35,419 nt of DNA, from positions 1-35,419 of the forward strand of contig JAIXZD010000071.1 of NCBI GenBank assembly GCA_027489895.1, given 5' to 3'. Numbering within the stretch: the stretch's first letter is position 1; each line of letters opens with the position of its first letter. This document shows positions 1 through 8,175 of this stretch, piece after piece. The notes under the pieces are model-generated. The model made no database searches. It was not told where the DNA came from and saw only the letters and a list, made by a program, of their open reading frames with translations. The position numbers were made by a program, and so were the translations under genes. Source of the stretch: Planctomycetaceae bacterium (GTDB taxonomy: Bacteria > Planctomycetota > Planctomycetia > Planctomycetales > Planctomycetaceae).

Positions 1-20
1 CAATGTCCACATCGTCTTCT

Positions 21-200
21 GATTCGACTGCTGTCTGGGAGTCCGTGACGGTCCAAAGGTAGCGATGCAGGGTGACGGGCTAGTAAACGACGCAGAGATC
101 TCTTCGAGAAGCATGCGTCAGTCCACGGTCTTTTGCGATAGCAGAGGATACGGACGGCCGTAAGGTCTAACGACACCTCTCGGTCCTCCCTCGTCGAATC
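21..200 (+). ncRNA. Candidate Y RNA 1 (Ro-associated, divergent head)
   Basis: A non-coding RNA is inferred from structure. Its ends form an 8-bp stem, GATTCGAC (21-28) with GTCGAATC (193-200), followed by a T-rich TGTTTT (201-206). Its 5' block (21-46) matches the 5' block of the next RNA (262-287) at 20 of 26 positions, including TGGGAGTCCGT. Its 3' block (177-200) matches 375-398 at 16 of 24. Three pairs of the terminal stem differ between the copies but stay paired. A GNRA-capped hairpin, GGCC-GTAA-GGTC (156-167), sits at the same place as one in RNA 2. The interior (47-150) has no recognisable T-arm. It can form GACGCA (89-94) with TGCGTC (114-119), a weak D-arm-like CTTT/AGAG hairpin (130-146) and GTCC (51-54) with GGAC (152-155). 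Position directly upstream of a Ro60 gene supports a Y RNA. Exact ends and promoter are unknown. Confidence 0.62.
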
Positions 201-261
201 TGTTTTAACAATTGAAGGGAAACCAGCGCCGACGGTGTTGTCAGCCTGGTTGTTTGACGTC

Positions 262-398
262 GGCTCGACTGTCGGATGGGAGTCCGTCTTACTCCGAAGG
301 CTGCGGGTTCAAGTCCCGCCTGCGAAAGCAGTAGCTCAACGGGATAGAGCATCGGAATGGCCGCAAGGCCAGTTCTCTCGCCACCCCTTCGTCGGGCC
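262..398 (+). ncRNA. Y RNA 2, YrlA-like, with circularly permuted tRNA domain
   Basis: The terminal stem is GGCTCGAC (262-269) with GTCGGGCC (391-398), followed by CTTTTGTTT. Inside lies a tRNA core in permuted order: anticodon-stem 3' strand TCCGA (293-297), a 5-nt variable loop (298-302), T-stem GCGGG/CCCGC (303-307/315-319) with loop TTCAAGT, acceptor-like CTGC (320-323), a GAAA tetraloop, GCAG (328-331), T-A as positions 8-9, D-stem GCTC/GAGC (334-337/347-350) with a 9-nt loop, A as position 26, then TCGGA (352-356) pairing back to TCCGA. A hairpin TGGCC-GCAA-GGCCA (358-371) follows. GGGAG (278-282) can pair with CTCTC (375-379). Bacterial YrlA RNAs are known to bind the Ro60 orthologue Rsr and to mimic tRNA. 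The order and the neighbouring TROVE gene fit that family. It cannot be an ordinary tRNA: it has no 7-bp acceptor stem and no free 3' end at the acceptor. Ends are approximate. Confidence 0.82.
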
Positions 399-420
399 AC
401 TTTTGTTTGGAGGTCGGATC

Positions 421-2085
421 ATGGCCAACAAGTCCTTGTTTTCGCGCATGAAGGCGCTGTTTCCACGAGCCCCGGCGCGGAACGAAGCCGGTGGACCGGC
501 CTATGCGCTGGACCCGAAGCACGCGCTCGCTCAGTTCGCGGCGACGGGTTGCTTCAATGGAACGTTCTACGCCGATGCCGAGACGCAGTTCGACACGCTG
601 AAGTCGCTTATCGCTCAGGTGAACGACAACGTCTTCCTGGCGAAGCTGGCGGTCTACTCGCGCGAGCGCGCGTACCTGAAGGACATGCCGGCTGCGGTGA
701 CGGCGACGCTCGCCGCGCGGGACACGGTCCTGTTCCAGCAGGTATTCGACCGCGTGATCGACAACGGCCGCGTGCTGCGGACACTGTTCCAGATGATTCG
801 CTCGGGTCAGTTCGGCAAGAAGAGCCTCTCGAGTTCGCTGCAGCGGGCGTTCCAGCGGTGGTTGAACACGGCATCGCCGGAGAAGCTGCTGTCAGCGTCG
901 ATCGGTCACGATCCGTCGCTGCGGGACATCCTGCGGCTGGCGCGGCCGACGCCATCGGACAACAGCCGGCGGGCGCTGTTCGGTTGGTTGACGAACAAGG
1001 ACGTTGCGAAGTGGACGCCGGCGGGTGAGGTCGACTTGCCGGAGCAGGTCCGGCTGTTGGTCGCGTTCCGCACGGCGGAAACGGCTGAACAGCAGATCGC
1101 GCTGTTGCAGAGTTCGAGTGGCGACGAAGGTCGTCGGGGCCTGAACGCGCGGTGGGACTTGCTGGCCGACACGGCCAAGGGACCGAAGGTTTGGGCGGCG
1201 ATCGCGCAGACGATGGGTCCACAGGCCTTGCGCATGAACCTCAACACGCTGCAACGGCATGGCGTCTTCAACGATGGGGAAACCGTGAAGGCGGTCGCGG
1301 CTCGGCTGACGGATGAAAACGAAATCCGTCGGTCGCGTCAGTTTCCGTACCAGTTCTTTGCGGCGTACTTGAACGCAGCAGATGAAGTGCCACAGGCGAT
1401 CAAGACCGCACTGCACAAGGCGGCGGAGATCGCGTGCGGCAACGTGCCGGAACTGCCGGGACCGATTGTGATCGGTCTCGACGTGTCGGGGTCAATGCAG
1501 TCGCCGGTTACGGGAAGCCGTGGCCGCGGCGCAACGACGAAGATGCGGTGCGTGGATGTCGCGGCCCTCGTGGCGGCGGCCCTCCTGCGGCGCAACCCGG
1601 AGAGCGTGGTCGTGCCGTTCGACACGCAGGCGTACGATGTGAAGATCGATCCGTCCGACTCGATCCTGAGTCTGGCGGACCGACTGGCGAAGTACGGTGG
1701 AGGTGGAACCGACTGCTCGTTGCCGATCAAGAAGGCAAACGCGGCTTACGCGAAGCGGAAGTTCGCGGGTGTCGTCCTGGTCAGCGACAACGAGAGCTGG
1801 GTCTACCAGGGTCGTCCGTACTTCTACGGTGCGAATGGCTCGACCGGCGTGATGACGGAATGGCAGCAGTTCGTGCGGAATCAGGTGCGGTTGCACGGAG
1901 GCGACTTCGCGGGGCCGAAGCTGATCTGCATCGACCTGCAGCCGAACCAGACGACGCAGGCCCCGGAACGCAGCGATATCCTGAACGTCGGCGGCTTCAG
2001 TGACGCCGTGTTCGAGGTGATGAGCGCGTTCCTGACCAGCGACGCCGGTCGGTTCGTGACGGAAATTGAAGGGATCGAACTCTAA
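421..2085 (+). CDS. rsr: TROVE-domain Ro60/Rsr RNA-binding protein
   Basis: A 554-residue orthologue of Ro60 (bacterial Rsr), a ring-shaped protein that binds Y RNAs on its outer surface and RNA ends in its central hole. It acts in RNA quality control and, in some bacteria, tethers exonuclease PNPase. The N-terminal two thirds is the helical TROVE region. The C-terminal third is a von Willebrand A-like fold with a complete MIDAS set: D354-V-S-G-S358, T430 in GGGGTD, and D456 in VSDNES. The ATG at 421 is preceded by GGAGG (409-413) at 7-nt spacing. An upstream in-frame start would translate through the Y RNA and is rejected. Length fits the family (about 530-540). The gene starts 22 nt after the Y RNA 2 terminal stem, so RNA and mRNA may share a transcript that is processed, or the T-tract may terminate most transcription. 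No RtcB ligase or PNPase gene lies in the window. Confidence 0.93.
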   Translation: MANKSLFSRMKALFPRAPARNEAGGPAYALDPKHALAQFAATGCFNGTFYADAETQFDTLKSLIAQVNDNVFLAKLAVYSRERAYLKDMPAAVTATLAARDTVLFQQVFDRVIDNGRVLRTLFQMIRSGQFGKKSLSSSLQRAFQRWLNTASPEKLLSASIGHDPSLRDILRLARPTPSDNSRRALFGWLTNKDVAKWTPAGEVDLPEQVRLLVAFRTAETAEQQIALLQSSSGDEGRRGLNARWDLLADTAKGPKVWAAIAQTMGPQALRMNLNTLQRHGVFNDGETVKAVAARLTDENEIRRSRQFPYQFFAAYLNAADEVPQAIKTALHKAAEIACGNVPELPGPIVIGLDVSGSMQSPVTGSRGRGATTKMRCVDVAALVAAALLRRNPESVVVPFDTQAYDVKIDPSDSILSLADRLAKYGGGGTDCSLPIKKANAAYAKRKFAGVVLVSDNESWVYQGRPYFYGANGSTGVMTEWQQFVRNQVRLHGGDFAGPKLICIDLQPNQTTQAPERSDILNVGGFSDAVFEVMSAFLTSDAGRFVTEIEGIEL

Positions 2086-2103
2086 GTCGTTCGATTCCTG
2101 ACG

Positions 2104-2151
2104 CAAGGCCCTCCTGGTGTGAGTAATCACCCCAGGGGGGCTTTTGTTTTT
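2104..2151 (+). terminator. Rho-independent terminator after rsr
   Basis: A GC-rich hairpin (arms around 2108-2117 and 2131-2142, CCTCCTGG against CCAGGGGGG) is followed by CTTTTGTTTTT. It starts 19 nt after the rsr stop and closes the Y-RNA/Ro unit before the degraded region. Confidence 0.8.
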
Positions 2152-2157
2152 GACGCC

Positions 2158-2720
2158 TCAGGCCGCCCGCTGCTCATAGTGTTTCAGCAGCCCCCCAACC
2201 GCGACGAATAGACAACGTCGTTCAGCCGAACGCTTTTGCTGGCCTCCGGCGGCTTCTCCATTCCCTGCGGCAGATGACTGCGGGCCTCGTGCGGCCGTTC
2301 CCGGTTGTAGTGCAGCCGCCCTTCCCGGTTGACGTAGTTCAGGCGCCGTTCAGCAACGATCACGAATTTGTCGAGGCATTCCTGCTTCAGACTTTCGATG
2401 AACCGCTCAACGTGCGCCTTCGGGTTGGGTAAGACCCGCGGGTTGCGATTGAGTTTCGCCCCGATCGATTCGACCTCCGCATCGAACTCCGCCGTGAAAT
2501 TCGTGTCGTTGTCCCGCATCACGTACTGCGGTGCCAAGTTCAGGTCTTCGGCCTCCATGACGAAGTTACTGGCCTGCTGACTGACCCACGCCGAATCGGG
2601 GCTGAGCGTACACGGCGACGTGTTTGATGCTCGATGTGTTTGTGAGAATTGGCGACATCGCGAGTTCGCAGGCCAGCAGGTACAACGCTCTCAGTCGAGT
2701 CAGTTGTTGTACTTGCGATC
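2158..2720 (-). pseudogene. Decayed DDE transposase (integrase-core C-terminal part)
   Basis: The readable part (2184-2600) encodes the C-terminal half of an rve-type integrase core like those of IS3-family-related planctomycete transposases. The middle Asp is visible in MRDNDTNF and the Glu in KAHVERFIESLKQECLD, followed by the family's NYVNREGRLHYNRERPHE region. The end is broken by one extra base in a run of six C (2191-2196). Removing one base extends the frame to RLGGLLKHYEQRAA and a stop at 2158-2160. Upstream of about 2600 the frame is interrupted and the first catalytic Asp is not recognisable. The homopolymer lesion alone could be a sequencing error, but the loss of the N-terminal half is real decay. 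A shorter fragment of the same family lies at 5738-5862. Confidence 0.8.
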
Positions 2721-2803
2721 ATTCATTCCTTCCGCGAGGAAGCCCCCAGGTTCTTCGTTGACAACTGGGATCAAGTGATTTCACAGCGGAAGGAAGCTCT
2801 TCA

Positions 2804-5597
2804 ATGCGTTCGCGATTCAGGTTGTCTGTTTTCCTCGTCGTCATCGGTTCGATGTTCGGTTGGCTCCTGGCTTCCGGTCGGATGACCGATGCGCTCGGCC
2901 AGGACAAGAAGGCCCCGCATGTAGCGGCAGACGGCGAGCAACTTCCCAAACCCGATCCAGAGTTCAAGGGGAAGATTGGCGATACGTACAGGGATTCGAC
3001 TCCAGACAATCCGCAGCCAGAGCAGGCTCCGAAAGGCGCGCCAAACGTGCTGCTCGTCCTGCTCGACGATGTCGGCTTCGGAATGTGTTCGACGTTCGGT
3101 GGACCGGTCCCCACGCCGCATCTCGATAAGCTCGCGAAGAACGGGCTGATTCATAACCAGTTCCACACGACCGCGCTTTGCAGTCCGACGCGGGCGGCTC
3201 TCCTGACTGGCCGCAACCATCACAGTTGCGGCACGGGCGTCATCATCGATGATGGGGACCGGTTATCCCGGCTACACGGGAATCATCCCGAAGAGCGCGT
3301 CCGTTGTGGCTCAAACACTGCGCGACAACGGCTACGCGACGGCCATGTTCGGCAAGGCACACAACACGCCTGAGCCGGAGATCAGCCCGGCCGGTCCGTT
3401 CCACAATTGGCCCACAGGTCAGGGGTTCGAGTACTTCTATGGCTTCAACCAAGGCGAAACGTAGCAGTTCTACCCCACGCTCTACCGCGACACCCGGCCC
3501 GTCGCCCAGCCCAGGTCCTCTGAACAGGGCTATCACTTCATGGCCGACATGACGGACGAGGCCATCGCCTGGACTCACAACGTCCGCGCCGCGAACCCCG
3601 GCAAGCCGTGGTTCAACTTCTTCAGCACGTCCAGGGTTCACGCCCCACACCAGCCGCCGAAGGAATACCGCGACAAGTACACGGGGAATTCTGATTATGG
3701 CTGGGACCGGCAACGCGAGTTGACCCACGCCAGGCAACTGGAAATCGGCATGATTCCCAAGGGGACCAGGCTGACTCCGCGGGACCCCGGCATCCCCACG
3801 TGGGACTCCCGTTCGGCGGATGAAAAGAAGGTCTATGCCCGCTTGGTATGGGGTTCGCGAAGTACTACGGCTTCCTCGGCGGAGAGACCGACCAGTGGGC
3901 ACCGTTGCTGGTACAGGACAACCACTTCATCGATACCCCCACGCGTCCTAGCTACCACCTGACCGAAGACCTGTGTGACCGCGCTCTTGCTGACATTCGC
4001 GACCAGCAGCAGGCGAATACCGGCCGACCGTTCTTCACCTATATTGCCCTGGGCGCGGCCCATGCCCCACTGCACGCCCCGAAGGAATTCATCGCAAAGT
4101 ACAAAGGCAAATTCGACCAGGGCTGGGACAAGGTGCAGGGAGACTTTCGAACGGCAAAAGAAGCTCGGCATTGTCCCTCAGGGGGCCGTCTAGCCACCGG
4201 CCAACCTCGGTGTGCAGGCATGGGCCAACCTGACTGCCGAGCAGAAGCAGGTCTACTGTCGGCTCCAGGAAGTCTTCGCGGGCTTCGTCGATCACGCAGA
4301 CCATCACCTCGGTCGTGTGTTCTCCGCGCTCGATGAAATGGGTATCCGCGACAACACTGTCATTGTGCTCGTTTCGGATAACGGGGCTTCCCAGAAAGGG
4401 TTGCAGAACGGCACCTTGAATACCGACCGCTATCGGAACTACTTCCCGGACACAGTCGAAGAAATGCTCAAGAACCTCGACGAGGCGGGCGGCCCGTCCA
4501 CGGACCCGCACTACCCGATGGGCTGGGCGATGGCGGGGAATGCACCGCTTAAGCGTTGGAAGCAGGACACGCATTCGGGCGGCAACACGGACCCATTCAT
4601 CATCTCATGGCCCGGGAAAATCAAAGATGGCGGCGCGATCCGCAATCAGTATCACCACGTCACCGATGTCGTCCCCACCATTCTGGAAGTGGCGGGGCTA
4701 CCCGCACCCACGTCCGTGAACGGGGTGAAGCAGATGCCGATGCATGGCGTCAGCATGGCCTACTCATTCACGGATAGCGCTGCCAGGACACGCAAGAGAG
4801 TACTGTATTTTGAGACGCTCGGAAGTCGGGCGATCTGGGCCGATGGCTGGACAGCGGTGACGTGGCACAAGACGGACACGCCGTGGGAAAACGACCAGTG
4901 GGAGCTGTATCACACGGACGTGGACTTCACCGAGGCCGACGACCTCGCCGCAAAGAACCCCGAGAAGTTGAAGGATTTGATCACGCTCTGGGAGGTCGAG
5001 GCGAAGAAGTACAATGTCTTTCCGCTCGATGACCGTCGGTACGAGCGCGTCGCCGACCCAACCCGAGCGGGCGCGGCGATCCCGAAGAAGCTATACACCT
5101 ATTACCCTGGCACGTCGATCCTGCACCCATTGGCCGCACCGCAGATTCTGGGCGTCGAACACACCATCACAGCACACGTCACGATCCCGGAAACTGGAGC
5201 CGATGGAGTACTCGCCTGCAGTGGCGGCGAGTTGGGCGGCTGGACACTGTTCCTCAAGGACGGAACGTTCCATTACGTCCACAATTACCTGAAGCTGGAT
5301 CAGTTCGCGGTGTCGTCCGCCGAGGTGGTACCGACTGGGCAACACACTCTGAGCGTGCATTTCACGCCAATCGAAAAGCACCTGAAGCCGGACTATTTCA
5401 TCGGCAACGTCACATTGTCAGTGGACGGCAAGCAAGTCGGGGAAATGAAGGGAAACAAGGTCGCCGGGCAGTACAGCGCGGTGACCGGTTACGGCTTACT
5501 CATCGGCCGAAACACCGGCACCCCAGTCAGCCACGAGTACAAGGCGCCGTTCGCGTTCACAGGAAAACTCGATAAGGTCACGATGGATCTGAAGTGA
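2804..5597 (+). pseudogene. Arylsulfatase pseudogene, probable fusion of two paralogues
   Basis: The relic of a secreted formylglycine-dependent sulfatase. The 5' end has an ATG after GGAAGGA (2788-2794), a signal peptide, the metal-binding [11 protein letters not shown] and the cysteine signature [13 protein letters not shown], whose Cys becomes formylglycine. Lesions are a frameshift near 3245, an in-frame TAG at 3462-3464, a junction with frameshift near 3840-3848, a frameshift near 4150, and TAG at 4191-4193. After the junction the homology jumps back: YGF-GET and HAP-PKE motifs occur twice (about 3437-3720 and 3857-4120). This fits deletion between two tandem sulfatase genes. The 3' part (4212-5597) is a long clean frame with the C-terminal sulfatase region and a beta-sandwich-like tail. 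With five lesions it is very unlikely to yield active enzyme. An internal start in the last frame could give a protein lacking the catalytic Cys. Confidence 0.88.
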
Positions 5598-5737
5598 CGG
5601 CATGTATACGGAAGCCTCCACAACTTATGTCCCGGTGGAGCGAAGAACGAGACCGTCTGCGAATGACGCTGCTTTCAACAACAGGTGGCGGGGACCGAAT
5701 CGGATCGGCGGTTGCAGGGAAACCGAATCGGCACACT

Positions 5738-5862
5738 GCCCGTCGCTGATAGTGCCTCAACAGCACGCCCAACTGTGTGGAGTACACGACATCGTTCAGC
5801 AGAACGATGTCGTTGCCCTCCGACGACTTCTTTAGTGCCGGCGGCAAATGTGCTCTTCGCGT
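5738..5862 (-). pseudogene. Transposase 3'-end fragment (second copy)
   Basis: About 41 codons read RAHLPPALKKSSEG, LLNDVVYSTQLG and LLRHYQRRAV. They align with the C-terminus of the transposase remnant at 2158-2300 (RSHLPQGMEKPPEAS, RLNDVVYSSRLGG, LLKHYEQRAA) and lie on the same strand. Upstream coding sequence is lost. Together the two fragments bracket the sulfatase pseudogene in direct orientation. Confidence 0.7.
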
Positions 5863-5907
5863 TCTGGCGCCGCATGACGCCGAGTGACCCGATGGCGGGG
5901 TCTGCGG

Positions 5908-6414
5908 CTGAAGAGACCAAACCCCACCGTTCAACCGGTCTGGTCACGGGCAGAGGCAGACCAAACGCTGGCCAATGCTCCCGACACATATAAGCCGTAC
6001 CTCACGTTTCTGCGTGAGACGGGCGGCCGCGCCGGAGAAGCGAAGTCAATGACCTGGGATGACTTCATTCTCCATCGAGGGATCGCCCACATCCGCGAGA
6101 AAGACAACTGGCGACCGAAATCAGGCGATCAGCGCGTCGTGCCCCTGCCCCCTCGGCTCAAACAGCTCCTGGGTTCACGACCGTGGGGCGGCCGCCCTCC
6201 GGCCGTACACCCAGATCAGCGATGCCAAGTCGAAGTCCTACCTCGAAAAATTCACGGGAGATTGACGGACCTGAACCCGTTTCGCCCACAACCACGCCGA
6301 CGGCCACGGGCAAGAAGACCGTTCGTCAACCCTCGTCTGCCCCGAAGTGCTGCGGATCACGTTCAGCACAGTTTTCAGCACACCCAGGAGAACTCAATAG
6401 ATCGCAACACATAG
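5908..6414 (+). pseudogene. Tyrosine recombinase (phage-type integrase) remnant
   Basis: The first part (to about 6175) reads as the start of a tyrosine-recombinase catalytic domain: YKPYLTFLRETGGRAGEAKSMTWDDF, where the Arg of GGRAGE matches the first catalytic Arg, followed by the beta-hairpin segment KSGDQRVVPLPPRLKQLL. Beyond that the frame shifts. Pieces such as TQISDAKSKSYLEKFTGD appear in another frame, and the HxxR and Tyr motifs cannot be found. The N-terminal SAM-like domain is also missing. It is non-functional and marks past insertion activity. Confidence 0.65.
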
Positions 6415-6834
6415 GCCCCAGCGGGTTACACTGAGTGCCTCAGTTGAATTCCGAGAAGCTGTGAATAAAAAAGTGGGATAGGCTTCCAGCCTGTCGTTTC
6501 CTACCTTGAAAGCCTCGAATCTTGACAGGCTGGAAGTCTATCCCGGAAAAAATCACGGCCGCGTAGCGACCTGCTCACCATCCCCTGACAGCGTTTGACT
6601 CGCCAGTTGGTCCTTTGGCTGCGGCGCACGAAATCGCCTCCGGGCGAAAAATCGTGTGGCGAATTGGCAACATGGACCGTGCGGCGAACCGGTTGTAGGG
6701 AGCATGGCGGTTCCAAGGACCGAAATCTGTCCAGGTTTTCGTGAAAGCGACGGGCAATTCCCGTAGTCAGACGCGGACGTGACCTAGCGTTGAGTGTTGG
6801 CCATTGGTCGCATCACTTCGCTGAGGTTCACATC
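6415..6834. other. Intergenic 420 nt
   Basis: It separates the degraded region from the DUF4114 gene. It contains one copy of the dispersed inverted repeat (6475-6544). In the remainder no convincing ORF, promoter or terminator is seen. Confidence 0.6.
6475..6544. repeat. Dispersed inverted repeat, copy 1 (21-bp arms, 28-nt loop)
   Basis: The left arm is 6475-6495 and starts GGGATAGGCTTCCAGCC. The right arm is 6524-6544 and reads GACAGGCTGGAAGTCTATCCC with its last base, differing from perfect pairing by one G-T wobble. The loop is 28 nt. The same arms and the same loop length, with a different loop sequence, occur at 16802-16875, so this is a dispersed element and not a local hairpin. Confidence 0.85.
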
Positions 6835-7590
6835 ATGTTGCGTGCCCGACTCACCACTCTGCTCTCCGCCGCGGCACTCGCCGCGACCTCCCTGTCGTTG
6901 AATGCTGGAACGGTGGCGAACCCACAGGCCAGCCAGCGTCCGTTTGGCCTGCAGCCGATCTCGAGCGTGCAGGTGTCCGGATCGGACGCCCGTGCGGCCG
7001 AGTTCAACAGCACGATGCTGCCGCAGTTTCTGCAGATCTGCGAAGACAACCTGCAGGAGTCGGTCGTCTTCCAGCAGCGCTCGGGCTTCAAGCTCGACGC
7101 CTCGAAGCTGTTCCTGCGACAGAACGCCGACAAGCCGATTCGGATCTACTACATCATGGAAGGGGCGGGTTACTGGAACAGCCTCGGATTTACGATCACC
7201 TCGGCCGGGGCTTCCAACAACTCGGGCAGTCCGTTTCTCATCTACCCGAACGCCTCTCAGGGCAGTTCGCGAACGTCGAATGAGCCGCTGCAGACGGGCG
7301 ACTTCGTGGAGATCGGCACGGGGTCCGCGGGCTTTCAGCTCGACTTCTTCCTGATCTCCGATGGGGCCCGCAACGGCCAGACCTGGTTGTACAACGACAA
7401 ATCCCGCAACTCCGACGGCCTCCAGCACGTCGTCGCGTTCCTGATACCCGGATCGCGGTATGTGATGATCGGCTTCGAGGACATCGTGGGTGGGGGCGAC
7501 CTCGACTATAACGACCTTGTCTTCGTCGTTGACATCGGTGCCGAAAACGCCCTCTGTCTCGACGCGGAAACCGACTGCCTCCCGCACTAA
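6835..7590 (+). CDS. Secreted DUF4114-domain protein
   Basis: 251 residues from ATG 6835, chosen because GAGG (6822-6825) precedes it at 9 nt and because the next residues form a clean signal peptide (basic MLRAR, hydrophobic LTTLLSAAALAATSLSL, then NAG). The C-terminal half carries the DUF4114 signature: a hydrophobic strand, then IGFEDIVGGGDLDYNDLVFVV, whose acidic residues resemble a calcium-binding loop. The domain is common in extracellular planctomycete and cyanobacterial proteins, and its molecular role is not known. The last residues contain two Cys (LCLDAETDCLPH) that could form a disulfide. There is no PEP-CTERM or other anchor, so it is probably released to the periplasm or outside. 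It lies 131 nt upstream of three Tad-like pseudopilins on the same strand and may be transcribed with them. Confidence 0.8.
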   Translation: MLRARLTTLLSAAALAATSLSLNAGTVANPQASQRPFGLQPISSVQVSGSDARAAEFNSTMLPQFLQICEDNLQESVVFQQRSGFKLDASKLFLRQNADKPIRIYYIMEGAGYWNSLGFTITSAGASNNSGSPFLIYPNASQGSSRTSNEPLQTGDFVEIGTGSAGFQLDFFLISDGARNGQTWLYNDKSRNSDGLQHVVAFLIPGSRYVMIGFEDIVGGGDLDYNDLVFVVDIGAENALCLDAETDCLPH

Positions 7591-7721
7591 GCCCCTTCCA
7601 ATCAGGAAGGTAGCGGAATTCGTGAGAGTTCTTCCGGCGTTAGCCGGATCGCTTCCGTCAAAACCGGACCGTCTCCACCTGTTCGCCCTGAACTCCGCCT
7701 GAACTTCGCCTGGTAGCCATC

Positions 7722-8132
7722 GTGATCCACCTGCGGAACAGATCCCGCCCCGAACGCCGCAAGGGGGCAGCCCTCACCGAGTTCGCGATTTGCGTGCCGG
7801 TTTTGGCGATCTTTCTGTACGGCACGATGGAAGTCTGCGAGATGATCTATCTGCGGAACGCGCTGACCCTCTCGGCGTACGAAGGGGCTCGACTGGCCTG
7901 CCGCCGGGACGCGACCGCGACCATGGCGACTCAGCGAGCCCAGCAGATTTGCACGGCCCAGCAGGTCAACTCACCGACCATCACGATCAGCCCGACCAAC
8001 ATCACCAATGCCGCGGTGGGCACAAGAATTACCGTCACCGTGGCCGCCGGGTGGAACGCCAACAGTATCACCCGGTTCGTCCTGAGTTCGAACTACACCT
8101 TCTCCGTCTCCTCAACCATGGTGCGTGAATAG
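7722..8132 (+). CDS. TadE-like pseudopilin
   Basis: 136 residues with a GTG start at 7722. A short basic leader ends in RRKG, followed by AALTEFAICVPVLAIFLYGTMEV. This has the prepilin-peptidase form: cleavage after Gly, Glu at +5, then a hydrophobic helix. A Thr/Asn-rich beta segment follows (TITISPTNITNAAVGTRITVTV). TadE-family proteins are minor pseudopilins of tight-adherence pili, assembled through the inner membrane. No ATG lies near the leader and no strong ribosome-binding site precedes the GTG, so the start rests on the leader. It is followed 43 nt later by a TadG-like gene. The pilus ATPase and secretin genes are not in the window. Confidence 0.82.
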   Translation: MIHLRNRSRPERRKGAALTEFAICVPVLAIFLYGTMEVCEMIYLRNALTLSAYEGARLACRRDATATMATQRAQQICTAQQVNSPTITISPTNITNAAVGTRITVTVAAGWNANSITRFVLSSNYTFSVSSTMVRE

Positions 8133-8175
8133 CAGGGGGTAACCCCCACGATCGCATCCCGGAGGCAGGCCCATC

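Noticed and set aside
293-356. An ordinary or split tRNA gene
   Set aside because: The T-arm comes before the D-arm, the acceptor stub is 4 bp and closed by GAAA, there is no CCA-bearing end, and the element lies within a larger stem next to a Ro60 gene. Y RNA fits better.
235-420. A longer Ro60 protein starting upstream
   Set aside because: The extension would translate the structured RNA and is unrelated to TROVE proteins; ATG 421 has a proper ribosome-binding site.
3462-4193. Stop-codon recoding (both nonsense codons are TAG) in the sulfatase
   Set aside because: Frameshifts and a duplicated-motif junction accompany the stops, so decay is the simpler reading.
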